From assembly GCA_032207245.1 (NCBI GenBank), contig CM063504.1:86769575-86833574 (forward strand): a stretch of 64,000 nucleotides of DNA, read 5' to 3'. The stretch comes from Pardosa pseudoannulata. Its lineage: Eukaryota > Arthropoda > Arachnida > Araneae > Lycosidae. The position numbers were made by a program, and so were the translations under genes. A model generated the notes under the pieces. It made no database searches. It was not told the origin of the DNA and was given only the letters and a program-made list of their open reading frames with translations. Of the stretch, positions 23,611 through 35,475 are shown piece after piece; the stretch's first letter is position 1, and each line of letters begins with the position of its first letter.

Positions 23611-24914
23611 AAGCTAAAATAAAGAATTATAAAGAATACGATTATGATATATAATTACGCATGAAATGTAATTAATACACAAACACACAAAAAGAACGCC
23701 TTTTAACCTATTAATTCGTAGCATTCCTTTTTTAGGACAGTTAAATAGTTTGTAGAAATTTTGGTGTTTTCATTCACGTTTTTATTTTCTTTTTGGTGAA
23801 AAATCATTCTAAGAAAATCATCCAACAAGCAATCCCTAAATTTTTTCAAGTATGTGTTATTTATATTGTTTATATATTTTGTCACTTGGTTCGACATTTT
23901 AAGATGTTTGAAGCCTCTACCATGAATTTACTTTTTCAGCAAGCACATACACTAAAAGCAGAACGAATAGCAAGACCTCTTATAAAACTTCACTTTACAT
24001 TAATGTCCATATATATGATAGCAAATAAGCGTCGTATCACGAATTTTTCCTTTCATGACATCCTAAGGTATTTAAAATGACAACTTCATCATTTACGAAG
24101 AGATATTGCAGTATTCACATCTTTTTAAATTTTATATTTTAATCTCATGAGTCCATAATAATTAGTAAGATACTATTTAACATATATTTAGAAGAAATTA
24201 CTCAGGCGTTAATAGGTTACAGTGTAAATAACTTATTTTCAGTATTATTAATTTTTCTATTTTTTTGCGTCAATTTCCAACAAAATATATCGACTTTTTC
24301 TCCATTCACCCTTGTTCTGTATAATAAATCTTCCACTGACACCCAGCAAGCGATTAAACAACTACGTATCAGATGATGAGAAAAAAAAAGTCCTTCTATT
24401 CAACCAATTACATCAGCTCTACCCTCGTTTAAGCTTGAATGCACGTGAGACCGGAGCTTTTTATAGAAATACAATGATTGACTAGGTCGGAAGAGTATGG
24501 TCTACATAATAGAGGAGATATAACAAGAATTGTCGTTGGAGATTATATGAATTCATTCAACTGCAACACTGGTAAGACAGACGTGACTAATTTTACCGAT
24601 AAGAAGCCGAAAATCACTAAGACTTATTAAAAAAAATATTTTCTGACCCAATGTAATTGTGGCGTAATTATAACTAACCGCTCCAAAATAATATACATAT
24701 AGAGTACATATAGAGACTGTAATACTTTTGAAATGTTGAAATTTATGGCTATACATAAGTTGAAAAAGCACTTTTTTTACACAAAATTTTAACCAATGAT
24801 TTTGGTGACTTGCAACTGAATTTCCAATTTTAAAGCCAAGGTAAACTAGTTAATAAAATATTAACTTTTTCGAATTCGTATATTTTTTAACTTTATGTCA
24901 TGTTTGATTTAACT
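23611..24914. other. AT-rich non-coding stretch
   Basis: Frames at 23703-23897 (minus), 23793-24080 (plus) and 24553-24771 (minus) are unrecognised. No transposon ends seen. Confidence 0.45.
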
Positions 24915-25090
24915 TCGTTTAGAGTGATTTAGGCTACTATTTTTTCTACACAAGGGTTAACGAGACCGAAAAGTCGCTTAATGTCGATTTCGAAAGTTAG
25001 GACATACATACCACCAAGAAGATTCGAATCCGCGAACTCTCGTTTAGAAAGACAGAATCCTTCAATTCTGCCTTCGCCTGGTCAACTTCC
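24915..25090 (-). repeat. tRNA-derived SINE relic
   Basis: On the minus strand the order is a B-box-like segment (complement of GATTCGAATCCGCGAAC, near 25020), then the conserved family tail (complement of GTTTAGAGTGATTTAGGCTA near 24918). Strongly diverged and old. Confidence 0.5.
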
Positions 25091-25099
25091 TATTAGAAT

Positions 25100-25240
25100 G
25101 GCTGACTATGAGGATTGAGGTGGGAGGTTTTCTGAATGATGGATCGGAACATGCTGATTAAAGCCGAATCCGAACGATATCGCCCATACCAGCAATAGAA
25201 TTCGAATCTACAGTGTCAAATATTCTCTTAGCAATACTTA
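25100..25240 (-). repeat. Second tRNA-derived SINE relic
   Basis: Contains the family block AAAGCCGAATCCGAACG and ATCGCCCATACCAGCAATAG followed by a B-box-like GAATTCGAATCTACAG. It runs in the same orientation as the neighbouring relic. Diverged. Confidence 0.45.
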
Positions 25241-25244
25241 ACCT

Positions 25245-25748
<504 letters not shown>

Positions 25749-25749
25749 G

Positions 25750-28582
25750 TTTTACGATATAATATTACTAAGTTAAAAACCAATTTTATGTGAATGCTTG
25801 GAAAATTCATCTTAAGTTAAGCAAAGCCCAGTCTTTTTTTTACAAACAGTGAGAAATTATTTAAATGCAGTTAAACGATAAAGTGTAATGTTAATACATT
25901 TATTTCTAAGATAAAAATTGATTTAAATAAAAAATATTACAAATAAACATTTATTGAATACAAGTAGGGAAATAATCTAAAGTAAAATATTGAAAATTAA
26001 AATATATATGAAAGAAATATTTTAATACCACAATTATCTTGTCAGTCACAGCTATATCATGACTTCGTTCTCATAGATATTTTAAAATTAAACTAATACA
26101 GTGCGGAATCTAGGTCCAGTTAATTCTGAGGAAAAATTATTTTAAACACCGCATTCCGATTTTGCTAAAAAACAGAGTATTTCGGCTATAGTATTCGTTC
26201 TTTGCCCGTATTATCAACACACAAATCAGATCGCATCATAAAAAAAAAATAAAATAATTAATAAAAAAAGTTGCAGTACAAAAATTGACGTAGTTGATAT
26301 TCAAAGAGATATTCAAAGATAAAGACCCGTATGTGAAGAAATTGGCTATTGACTACTAGGAAGATAGGCCCTCTGCTGATAGAACAATATGTTATGCAAA
26401 TATATAACATCGTATCTCCTCTAAATATACTATGCAGACAAAATTCGAATGAACTGGTTACAAGAGATCTAACATAATTTTCCGTTTTAAACTCACAAGA
26501 GGTTGTTCTTTGACATATTAAGAAAATACAGTAAAATATAATATATAACTGCACTGCAAGAACTTATATTGTTATAGATTGATTACCAATATAAAAAGTT
26601 TTATTATTTGAGTATCCAAAGTACGTAGTATGCATAAATACAATGTATTGCATTTAGAGATCTAATTTAACGTTATGTATATAAATTAAAATGTAAATAT
26701 TTATAACACAAATACTAGACGCTTGGTGATTTTGCGTCGATTAAACAGAGAGTACAATGTATACGCACATAAGCATTTACGCTCGACCAATGAAGATATC
26801 GTTATAAGTAGATTTATTACAGTAGATTAAATACAATCTAAAATGGCAATAGCATTTTAGACTGTTTTCAATGTATTGAAATACTCTGTATTTACTGAAT
26901 GCCCATAATAAACAATTTATATCATAAAACTGATGAAATAAATAATCTAGATTCTAAGAAATGAAAGAAAAGAGGAAAAAAAGAGAGAAAAAAAATGCTG
27001 TTTGATTAAAAAAAATGAAAGATGTATACCGAATCTTTTATAAAAGCGAGAAATAAAAAAGTATTTTTTTATATCTAAACAATTTAAACACCAATCAAAG
27101 AAATATGTTTTTCATATTTTCTCTATCCAATGTCTGAAGATTCAATTGTTGCCACGACGAATAAATGAAATGCTCTTCGTTCCGAAAATGTTATTTTAAA
27201 AGCTCGAGGGAATATGGTTTTGAAATTTATTCATTGAAAAAAATTATGTGGGTGGAGGCGACATTGCAGGCATCATTCTCCTGTAAAATTCTGTCAGACA
27301 TATTGACGAAATGAAATGCAATTGTCTGAGTGTTAATCACAAGTCATAAAATTATTATGAATATTTCAGTAATAATTTATGAAGGACAGTTATCAAAGGA
27401 GCTCAGCTTAAGCTATCGACATTTTATTAATCTGTATTTTTGGATTAAAATTAAATGTTATTGAATTATTATAAAACATTATTATCAACTGTCACAGAAG
27501 TAAATGTTAAAATTTAAAAACATCGTACCTGCATACTTCAGTAAAATATATCTGTATCAGGATTCGTAGAAAATGTTTTAACGGATTTATGTGAATGACG
27601 GATTATTAACAGGTCTAAGAATATTTTTCTGCTCTCAGATGATTTCTTAATAAATTGTTGTACGTTATTTTTATTAGGAAGAGAGCCATAAAGTGCTGTC
27701 CATGCAAAATAAAACAAACAAAGACAAAGCATGCATATCTATATTTAAGATATGAGAATTTGTACAAATATGTACAGATGAACGACACCATGCAATGAGC
27801 GCATAAAGCAAATCAATATGAATGTCTAACTTACAGTTTTTTCGAGGCTTACATACAACAAATGCATGTACATTAGTACGAACGGAGATATGTAAATATT
27901 ATTTAAAAACAAATTTAATAGGGAGCATTCCATGTATAAATGTTCAGATAAATTACTAAAATGTATATAAATATACATATTTTAGATTCAATACTACCCA
28001 CTACAGATGTTTTGAAACAAAACAAAAATCTGTTTACCGTAAAATGATTTAATTTACTTAAAAATTAAAACGTACTTCATCGTAATATATTTCCATAGCA
28101 GTGTCTAAATACTGAAATTTTATTAATTTTACTTCTTTACTCTAAATGCATTTTATCGTGCATGCATGAAATGATTTTAACTTGGGGATACAATTTAGAC
28201 AGAAACATGTATCAGCTTGCTTTCTTGAAAAATTAAGCAAAAGTTATTGTATTGATTGAAGGTATGCAAAATATTAAATTTTTTTTAAAAATGCACAGAG
28301 TGTAATACATATAAACACTTTAAACAATATTTACTGTTTGCGGATACTACAGTTGAATAACAATAGCAGTGATAAAAAAATAAATATTAATTCTTTTTAA
28401 GCACGAATGATATGATAAATAAAAAATGCATTATCGCACTGGATAGATTCACATCTATCTGTACACAGACGATACGATGCGGCAGTTTAAAAGCGGCAAA
28501 GCGCAATTTAGATTTCCTGCTGTGGCATCAGCAGCAGCGCTCATTCTTTCGGCAAAAACAACAGATATTTAAAAATTTGAAC
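25750..28582. other. AT-rich stretch, probable PKC intron 1
   Basis: No coding exon, tandem array or transposon end recognised. It lies directly downstream of the minus-strand PKC exon, so it is probably intronic. Frames at 26258-26554 and 27538-27732 (both minus) have no PKC-like sequence and are not called. Confidence 0.5.
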
Positions 28583-28586
28583 TCAC

Positions 28587-28753
28587 CAAATGAAATCTTT
28601 ACAGTGCGAGCAGAAAGTGGGCTGCTTGAAGAATCTTGGAATAAATTTGTGATTCTTGATTACAGATACATTTTTTTTCTTCAGGGCACCTTTCCTGACC
28701 CTACCGAGCTGAAAGTAGCTCGGAGTTGTTTGGACGTCAGTCTCGTCTGCCAT
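28587..28753 (-). CDS. Conventional protein kinase C, first coding exon
   Basis: The exon starts at the ATG at 28753, in a strong initiation context (AAGATGG), and gives [17 protein letters not shown]. Residues 18-29 ([12 protein letters not shown]) match the autoinhibitory pseudosubstrate of conventional PKCs, with Ala23 where a substrate would have Ser or Thr. [17 protein letters not shown] (35-51) is the start of the C1A diacylglycerol-binding domain, with the His-x12-Cys-x2-Cys zinc ligands. The exon stops inside the Trp codon of DFIW at TTTG/GTGAGT, a perfect donor in the place expected for the first intron of PKC alpha/beta-type genes. An in-frame ATG at 28843, directly after a TAG, would add 30 residues but has a weak context. 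The kinase, C2 and second C1 domains must lie in exons to the left; none was found in this window. This is a Ca2+- and diacylglycerol-activated Ser/Thr kinase of signalling pathways. Confidence 0.92.
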
Positions 28754-28910
28754 CTTGGACGAGCGACGGATGCGTTCTTCGCTTCGAATCGCTTCTGCCG
28801 CAAAATGTGAAACGGCGTTTGGGTTTTCACGGCGCCAACGCATCTAGGAAAATCGCCAAAGAGTTGGTTGAAAAGTTTCGCCTGGTTGCTACATTTGGCA
28901 GGTAATCATG
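28754..28910 (-). promoter_or_regulatory. PKC 5' leader and probable promoter-proximal region
   Basis: The ~150 bp upstream of the ATG is much richer in G+C and CpG than its surroundings (for example GGCGCCAACG near 28832). This fits a 5' untranslated region and promoter in an otherwise AT-rich genome. No TATA box or initiator can be placed with confidence. Confidence 0.5.
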
Positions 28911-29479
28911 CGAAACATATTCATTTTCGTGTTATCCCTAAAATGGCGATCGATTCGCAGAAATGACAAATTAAAAGGACTTCCGGGCCTTAAGACTTAA
29001 ATTCACAATAAATATAAAATGGAGAAACAAAATTATTTTATTTATATTATCAATCTGTATTTTTTTTAAATAAAAATCCTGATATATATTTTAAACGCAA
29101 TATTGCCACCAATTTCTATTTAAATTTCTCGTCTTAAAACGTGGGTGTAAACAAAGAATAAAAATACTATAATTTTATACATTTTAGTATTTTTATTCTA
29201 TTATGTTTGTCCACCTGTTATTACCTTCCATTCATTCAGAGAGAAAAAAACAAATATTATAATAATAAACGATTAGAGAGTTCACAAATACACTCTATTT
29301 ATACAGAATTTCAGCTGCACCAGAATAAATTAATGAATGAATTCTCAACCTGCTTAGAACCATTCCCACTCTCTTTTCGTCGCAGGTTGAAATGCACGAT
29401 GCAAGTTTTAACTACGATAATCATGATGATTTATGATTTTTTATGAGTTTTTGTAAAAAAGGTAAAAGTTCGAAAGATT
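28911..29479. other. AT-rich stretch upstream of PKC
   Basis: No supported gene. The 79-codon plus frame at 29207-29446 is unrecognised. Confidence 0.4.
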
Positions 29480-30345
29480 TTAAGTATAATTTTTTAAAGA
29501 TGAGTTCTACTTTTAATACTGCCTCTAACAGAATATTACTAAATGGCTTGTGAAATCTAACATCAAAATATCATTTCACTTTTTATTGTATTTTGATATC
29601 AGAAGATTATTTAACTTTACGCAATTAAAATCTTATTAAATTATTTCTGAATTTTATATTAGGAAACACTGAAATAAATATTTTTAAAGATGAGTTCTAC
29701 TTTTAATACTACCACGAACAAATTTTTCTTAATTGGCTAAAGAAATCTGGTGTCAAACTATTCATTTCATTCTATTGTATTTTTATTTCAGAACACTATT
29801 TACCTTTAAACAACTTAAAGCTTATCAAAATATTTCTGAATTTTATATTAGAAAAAGGTGAGACAATTTTTTATAATATAAAATTCAGAAATAATTTAAT
29901 AAGCTTTTAAGGATGAGTTCTACTTTTAATACTGCTGCGAACATATTTTTCTTAACTGGCTAGTGAAATCTGGTCTCAAAATATTCATTTCATTTTATTT
30001 ATTTTGATATCAAGATAATATTTACCTTTAAACAACTAGAAGATTATTAAACTAATTCTGAATTTAATATTAGAAAAAATTGAGATAAATATTTTAAAGA
30101 ACGATTTCTACTTTTAATAGAACCTCGAACAGATTTTTCACAACTGGCTAGTGAAATCTGGGGTGAAAATACTCATTTCATTTTATCGTATTTTGATATC
30201 AGAAGATAAATAAACCTCGAAACAACTAAAATCTTATTAAAATATTTCTGAATTTTATATTAGAAAAATTTTAAATATAATTTTAAAAAATAAATTCTAC
30301 TTTTAAAACTGCCAGGAATATAGTGTTTTCCTATAAATAAACGTT
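29480..30345. repeat. Tandem array, ~190-220-bp unit, five copies
   Basis: The block GATGAGTTCTACTTTTAATA followed by CTGCC recurs near 29500, 29690, 29912, 30100 and 30288. Each copy continues with AACTGGCTAGTGAAATCTGG, ATTTCATTTTAT, TATTTTGATATCAGAAGAT and ATTTCTGAATTTTATATTAG. A decayed sixth copy may lie at 30460-30580. Not coding. Confidence 0.85.
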
Positions 30346-30577
30346 TATCTAAGAAAAGAAGCAGATGAAAATAATATCTCAATTTATAAATAACATCTTA
30401 TTACGACATGGTCTGAATCGAAAGGAATTTCTAAGTTCAATCAAATAACTTGAAGAAATTTAACTAACTAGTATGTGAAATTGACATTAAAATGATTATT
30501 TCTTTTGTTATTTCTATTTCAAAAATAAATTCAAATTGCGTTTAAACAATTAAAATATTACTAAAATATTTTCGTTT

Positions 30578-30705
30578 AGTTTGGTTTCATTTAGAGCGTT
30601 ATGGTCTACTATTTTGCTACACGAGGGTAATGAGACTGGGACCTACTGATAAAGCCGATACCGATCGGCTACGTATATCCATGCCAATAGTGGGATTTGA
30701 GCCCA
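30578..30705 (-). repeat. tRNA-derived SINE copy, partial
   Basis: Minus-strand copy of the window's SINE family. Family blocks on the plus strand are GTTTGGTTTCATTTAGAGCG, TATGGTCTACT, CGAGGGTAATGAGAC, TAAAGCCGATACCGATCGGC and CCATGCCAATAGTGGGATTT. The 5' tRNA-like head is truncated. Confidence 0.75.
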
Positions 30706-31213
30706 TGAATTTTAAAATATTTTTTAATTTGTTATCAGAATTTCAAAAGAAGAGGTAAAAGTATATTGTTTGAAGTCCCAATTTTATTACACGATATAAG
30801 GACCAAAGAATTCTGCATGTTACATCCGATATATTAAGAAAGCTGTTAGATGTAGCAAAATGTATAACTTTTTAATTTCTGAGTGTATTCAAGAGTGATG
30901 TAAATGAAGAATTTATAAAAATTTATAATACATCTTTAAAAAATTAAATTTGTTAAAGTTGGTTTAATTTTTAATTTAAATTTTTTATAAATCAGTTTTA
31001 AAAATTAATTAATAATAAATAAAAATAATTCATATTTTAAAAATCAGTTAAATTTTATTATTATATAATGAATTATTTATTTAAAGAATTAAAGTGACTA
31101 AAAGTGAGAGCAAATAAAAATGAATAATTTTATTTTTAACCTCACTGTATTGATACAGAAATAATTACCATCGTGAATTAGAGATGAAATGCTATCTTTT
31201 TGTATCATTTCAA
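30706..31213. other. AT-rich non-coding stretch
   Basis: No feature supported. Confidence 0.4.
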
Positions 31214-31819
31214 GGCCACTCCATACTATGGTCCATTGCAATCCATAACCACCGGCTGGAGTGAGTATGCCTTATTGAGGTCGTTAATGGCAGATGATAT
31301 AATGGCCATAGCGGTGGATGGCTTTGGGAGCCGTTTTTCTCCAATGTAGCGACCACACTATGGCCAATTGTTTACCACTTCCTGATGGTGACCTTGGACG
31401 ATGGTTTACGGGTTTCATCCACAGACTGGGCCACTAAATGAGCCCAGCGCTTGGATTCATCCATAGGGTCTACTGCGCGTTTTAGTTGCACATCTCGCTG
31501 CCTTTGATCTTTGAAGATAAACCGCTTCCAAAGCCATCCTCCGCCAAGGTTATTTTACCATTTGCCGTCGTCGACCTCGATAAGCCATACCCCCTCCAGA
31601 AGGTGGTAATAGCTTCTAGTGGACCATAGTGTGGAGGGGCTTTAAAGATCAAAGGCAGCTAGATGGGCAACTAAAACGCGCAGTAGACCCTATGGACGAA
31701 TCCACGCTCTCGCCTCATTTAGTGGGCCAGTGTGTGGATGCAACCCGGAAACCATCGTCCAAGGGCACCATCAGGAAGTGGTGAACTATTGGCCGTAGTG
31801 TGGAGGCTACATTAAAGAT
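31214..31819. repeat. GC-rich composite inverted repeat, order X'-Y'-X-Y
   Basis: Four blocks: 31214-31333 is the reverse complement of 31521-31640 (about 120 bp, X), and 31339-31518 is the reverse complement of 31641-31819 (about 180 bp, Y). Both pairs are clearly related but diverged. The block is much more GC-rich than its flanks. Both Y copies keep the same open stretch on their own strand (KDQRQ...QLKRAVDPMDES...TRKPSSK...TIRKW, then a stop). The arrangement fits two ~300-bp tandem units, one inverted and offset by one block. I do not recognise the sequence as a known element or gene. Confidence 0.7.
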
Positions 31820-33614
31820 AATGCATGACACAACAAGTCTTTTAACACATTGGCCACCTTGAGGACTGACATCTGGTTATTGCAGTAGAGCCTGGGAGGG
31901 TGGGAGGTGATAGTTGATCGCAAAGTAGACAGATGTTTCAGCTACCTTTCAGTGCTGCCGGTGGGCACACACTCTGTGTATTTCACTACATAAGAGGATG
32001 ACTTCCAAGCCTTTTTGAAACATACGAATTTTATCATGTTTAGTAGCCAATGTGAGACATCTGACATCGCGGTAAAGCACATTTACAAGTGACTGAAATG
32101 TAACATCTGATCAAAATTATTTGCTAAATGGATAAGGAAAATTGTCGTTTAAATTAGGATACCTTTTTTTTCGTAAGAATTATATGAATCGTTCAGTAAC
32201 CAATGCAATTAAGTTCACTTTTTATAATTTATTATTATTTAATATTTAAATTATAATAATTATAATTGTTAGTATATCGATAATATTTATTATTACAATT
32301 TTTAATGAACTGAAATTTTCAAAAATAATGCGTTATAACAATTTTAATTTGATTATTTTTTTTCTTCTAAAACTGCATTTTGTTCTGCGTGCTCATATCT
32401 CAGAGAATCTATGAATAATTTACTAATTAAATATATAACACTAATTAACTGTACAAGTCTTAAATTAAAAATATACATCATGCAAAAATATGCGTGATGC
32501 GTAAATGCATCTATTGATTAATTTTTCTGCTTATCTTACCGACTATAGTCAATGGCCTGCGTGGAAACTAAATTAAAACCTTCCAACTCTTTTGTCATTT
32601 CATATCTCATCCTCACCTTTGGAATTTTGACTCTTTCTTCGAATGAGATATTTTAACAGATAGAGGAATGTAGGTTTTATTGCGTTTAAGTCGATGCCAT
32701 AACTGTTGTATTAGTTAAAATACCTCGTAAATTGACGTAGTATACGTGCAGAGCATTTTTTCTATTTAAAATTCTCTTGAAAATATTTGTCTGGTTTTAA
32801 ATGACGCTAAAATTTTATATTTTTGTTACCTAATGATGACTTTAGATGACAGTTAAAGCGAAAATATCTCTAATATCTTAACGATTTGGAGTGAAAATAA
32901 ATTCCTACTTTGTTGAAAATAGTTTTCCTTAATAAAATAGATATAAAGGTAAATAAAAAAGAATTCCAGCTGTGTGATATTTTTTTAAAAAAGTCTCTTC
33001 TTTAAACAACAACACAAAAATTTTAAACCATGATGTAGGAATTTTTTTCTTTTTAGTCAAAACTCTTATTTTTTTTTCATTAGACCAGTTATCAGAGTTT
33101 TATACACTAAAAACTTTGCATTCTTTCTGTTCATTATCAATCATTTCTTATTTTTTATTCTAATTGCTAATCTATATCCTTTGTTCTACTTATATAAGTG
33201 GTATGGATTAATATCAAACTTTGTATGCGAGTTCTTAAAGATGTCCTAGATTTTACGCTTATGCCGTAGATCATACATACCACATTTGTAGAATTCAGTT
33301 AAGGGAAATTTAAATTTTCACGCAAAAATGTCTTTAAAAAGGGAATACCGATTCCCTTAAAAGTCTGTAAAAAAAATGTGGTTGTCGGGTAGATTCCAGT
33401 TTTTTTAATTGGGAATATCTATACCAGAAAGTCTCAATGGTGGACAATACCGCTCCTCAGTGGACGCTGAAGTCTTCCATGGCAGATTTAGAAGCAAATG
33501 GTAGTTGAAATATCAATAACAATATGCATATCTGTAAAAACAATTAATAAGTCAATCGAATAATACTGTATTAGCCATAATAAATAGGATATTTATTTAT
33601 AACTTTAAATTTCA
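31820..33614. other. Mostly AT-rich non-coding stretch
   Basis: The first 200 bp keep the mixed composition of the preceding repeat; the rest is AT-rich. No gene or transposon end is supported. Confidence 0.4.
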
Positions 33615-33650
33615 GGAATTCCGACATGGGCCGCCATTTGCCCACCTCTG
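33615..33650. mobile_element. hAT-type terminal end, isolated
   Basis: The stretch GGGCCGCCATTTGCCCACCT followed by CTG matches the right terminus of the hAT element that ends at 63139 (GGGCCATCTTTTGCCCACCT). No matching left end or 8-bp duplication was found, so this is a truncated copy. Confidence 0.45.
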
Positions 33651-33964
33651 GGCTAGGGTACAGACATTTTAACACATTGTATGGGGGACGCGTACTAGTA
33701 AGTTTTCTGACGATTACTACTTGAGCGCGGGCCACGTACTAGTACGGGTTAGTGTTACAACATGGTTTGTTTGTGGGTACAAAAATAACGGCATATACAG
33801 GAAAACGAAGCCGAATGTTCTTTTCTACTACATACATTCTAGAAAAATTTAGACAAATAAAAACTAGTTTTTACATCAGTCGATGCGGAACCACACAACG
33901 GGAAGTTTGATTAAAAAATCAATTTAGATTTAAAATTAACTTCTTATTTATCCTTGCAAAAATG

Positions 33965-33967
<3 letters not shown>

Positions 33968-34046
<79 letters not shown>
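33968..34046. repeat. (TA)n microsatellite
   Basis: About 39 TA units directly against the LTR start at 34047. Confidence 0.97.
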
Positions 34047-34051
<5 letters not shown>

Positions 34052-34429
34052 CATAGCGTGGCCTGCTATGCTTCGAGGATGCAACAGAGTCGAAGGGATG
34101 TAGTCATCACCAAAAAAGAATACGATTTTTCTGGAGAAGTTTTGTAGCATCTTTATTAAGTAACGTACATAGCAAAAATCCAACAAAGGATAGTCGCACA
34201 GCCTTATATAACCTTGAGGACGCTACCCGTGTGAGAAAGGAATTTGTTAACTCTGCAAATTAGAAGTTCTCTTAAGTATCAAAATAGGTTGGCGAGTTAA
34301 GCTCGCCAACAGGAAGGAAACAAGAGAGTTTAACGCCGAAAGTCCACTAAAAAGAAGACGAAAGTGCGGATTTGGGGACTTTTTAATAGAGGAGTTAGTA
34401 ATTTCAGTTTAAGATTAAAGTATTAAGTT

Positions 34430-34435
<6 letters not shown>
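34047..34435 (-). mobile_element. Solo LTR inserted in (TA)n
   Basis: On the minus strand the 389-bp unit begins TGTAAAAACTTAATAC and ends GCTATGTTTCA. It has a TATA box (GTTATATAAGG, complement near 34203-34211) and a poly(A) signal (TTAATAAAG, complement near 34151-34159) in the correct order for an LTR. It sits between a (TA)n tract and a (CATA)n(TA)n tract. The 4 bp on the two sides are TATA and TACA, so the duplication is not exact. Confidence 0.65.

Positions 34436-34516
<81 letters not shown>
34436..34516. repeat. (CATA)n(TA)n microsatellite
   Basis: About seven CATA units followed by about 25 TA units. Confidence 0.95.
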
Positions 34517-34520
<4 letters not shown>

Positions 34521-34682
34521 TTGTATTTATATATATATTTCAATATAAAATACGAAAAGTTGGTTAAAAAAATTGAAGAATTTTCGATCTATTGAGATTT
34601 AACTGGACAATTGAATTTACGCGCAAAACGTCAGCTCCCGGTAAAATTCCGCTATGAAATGTAACCACACACAATGTGTTAA

Positions 34683-35475
34683 TTGCATTTCCTTCATCGC
34701 ATTTAGCTGAAAGTGAACTGAGTGCAGTAGCTTGTTGACAGTCTAAGAAAAGGAATAACACTGAACGTGAAGATTTACGAATGATGTTCACGAAATTGGA
34801 ACCTAACGTTAACAAATTGTTAAAAACTTACCAGCTTCATCCACCGCATTATATTTTTTTTATTTCGTGTTTCTTTTATGCTCAATTTTTAAGTTTTTAA
34901 TAAATAATTTTTTACTACATTTGATGGTCGTTTTAGATAATTTCTACTTTGTGATTTTTGACAGATAGTTAAGCACATATAAAAAGGTATAGATAGCATG
35001 TAACAATATTTTAATATTTGATATAATTAACTATTATGTAAGAGAAAGATTCGAATATTTATTTCTCTTAACTGGGTTGGTGGTCCTGAAAAGGTTGGAA
35101 AGTCTGATCTCCATCACCTTTTCCTTTAATACAATGTCTCATATTTTCTAGTTTATTTTTTATTCATTTATTTAGACTGAACCATGTATGATTACTCTAC
35201 AATAAGTTCATTGACTTTATAATGACCATTCTACGCTACACTCTACCCTTTATCGAGTTTTCCTTCCATTAAAATACATCCGGCTAACCAGGGAACTCAA
35301 GATGTGAGGATCCTGTTTATTTGTTTTGATAAGATGCTGCTCTTTTTCCCTGCTTATCGCAATGATTATCATAAATAAGTATAAAATGTCTTTTGAAAAA
35401 TAACTGGGATATTTAGACTCTTTTATTTGGATTCTTATATCTTTCAGTACCTTATACCTTCTTATACCTTCTACC
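34683..35475. other. AT-rich non-coding stretch
   Basis: No supported gene. Just before the LINE tail there are three short repeats of CTTATACCTT (35450-35490). Confidence 0.4.

Larger units (their letters stand above)
33673..34678. mobile_element. piggyBac-like non-autonomous element flanked by TTAA
   Basis: TTAA lies on both sides (33669-33672 and 34679-34682). The ends are short inverted repeats: CACATTGTATGG on the left, and the complement of CCACACACAATGTG on the right. A subterminal palindrome-like pair (GCGTACTAGTA and CGTACTAGTACG) lies near 33690 and 33735, as is usual for this superfamily. No transposase is encoded. A (TA)n tract and a solo LTR lie inside it and account for about half its length. 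Confidence 0.5.

Noticed and set aside
28412..28810. A 132-codon plus-strand frame
   Set aside because: It is the antisense shadow of the PKC first exon and its leader.
33429..33460. A candidate left hAT end (TGGTGGACAATACC) to pair with the end at 33650
   Set aside because: The first bases do not match the family terminus and the flanking 8 bp on the two sides do not agree.
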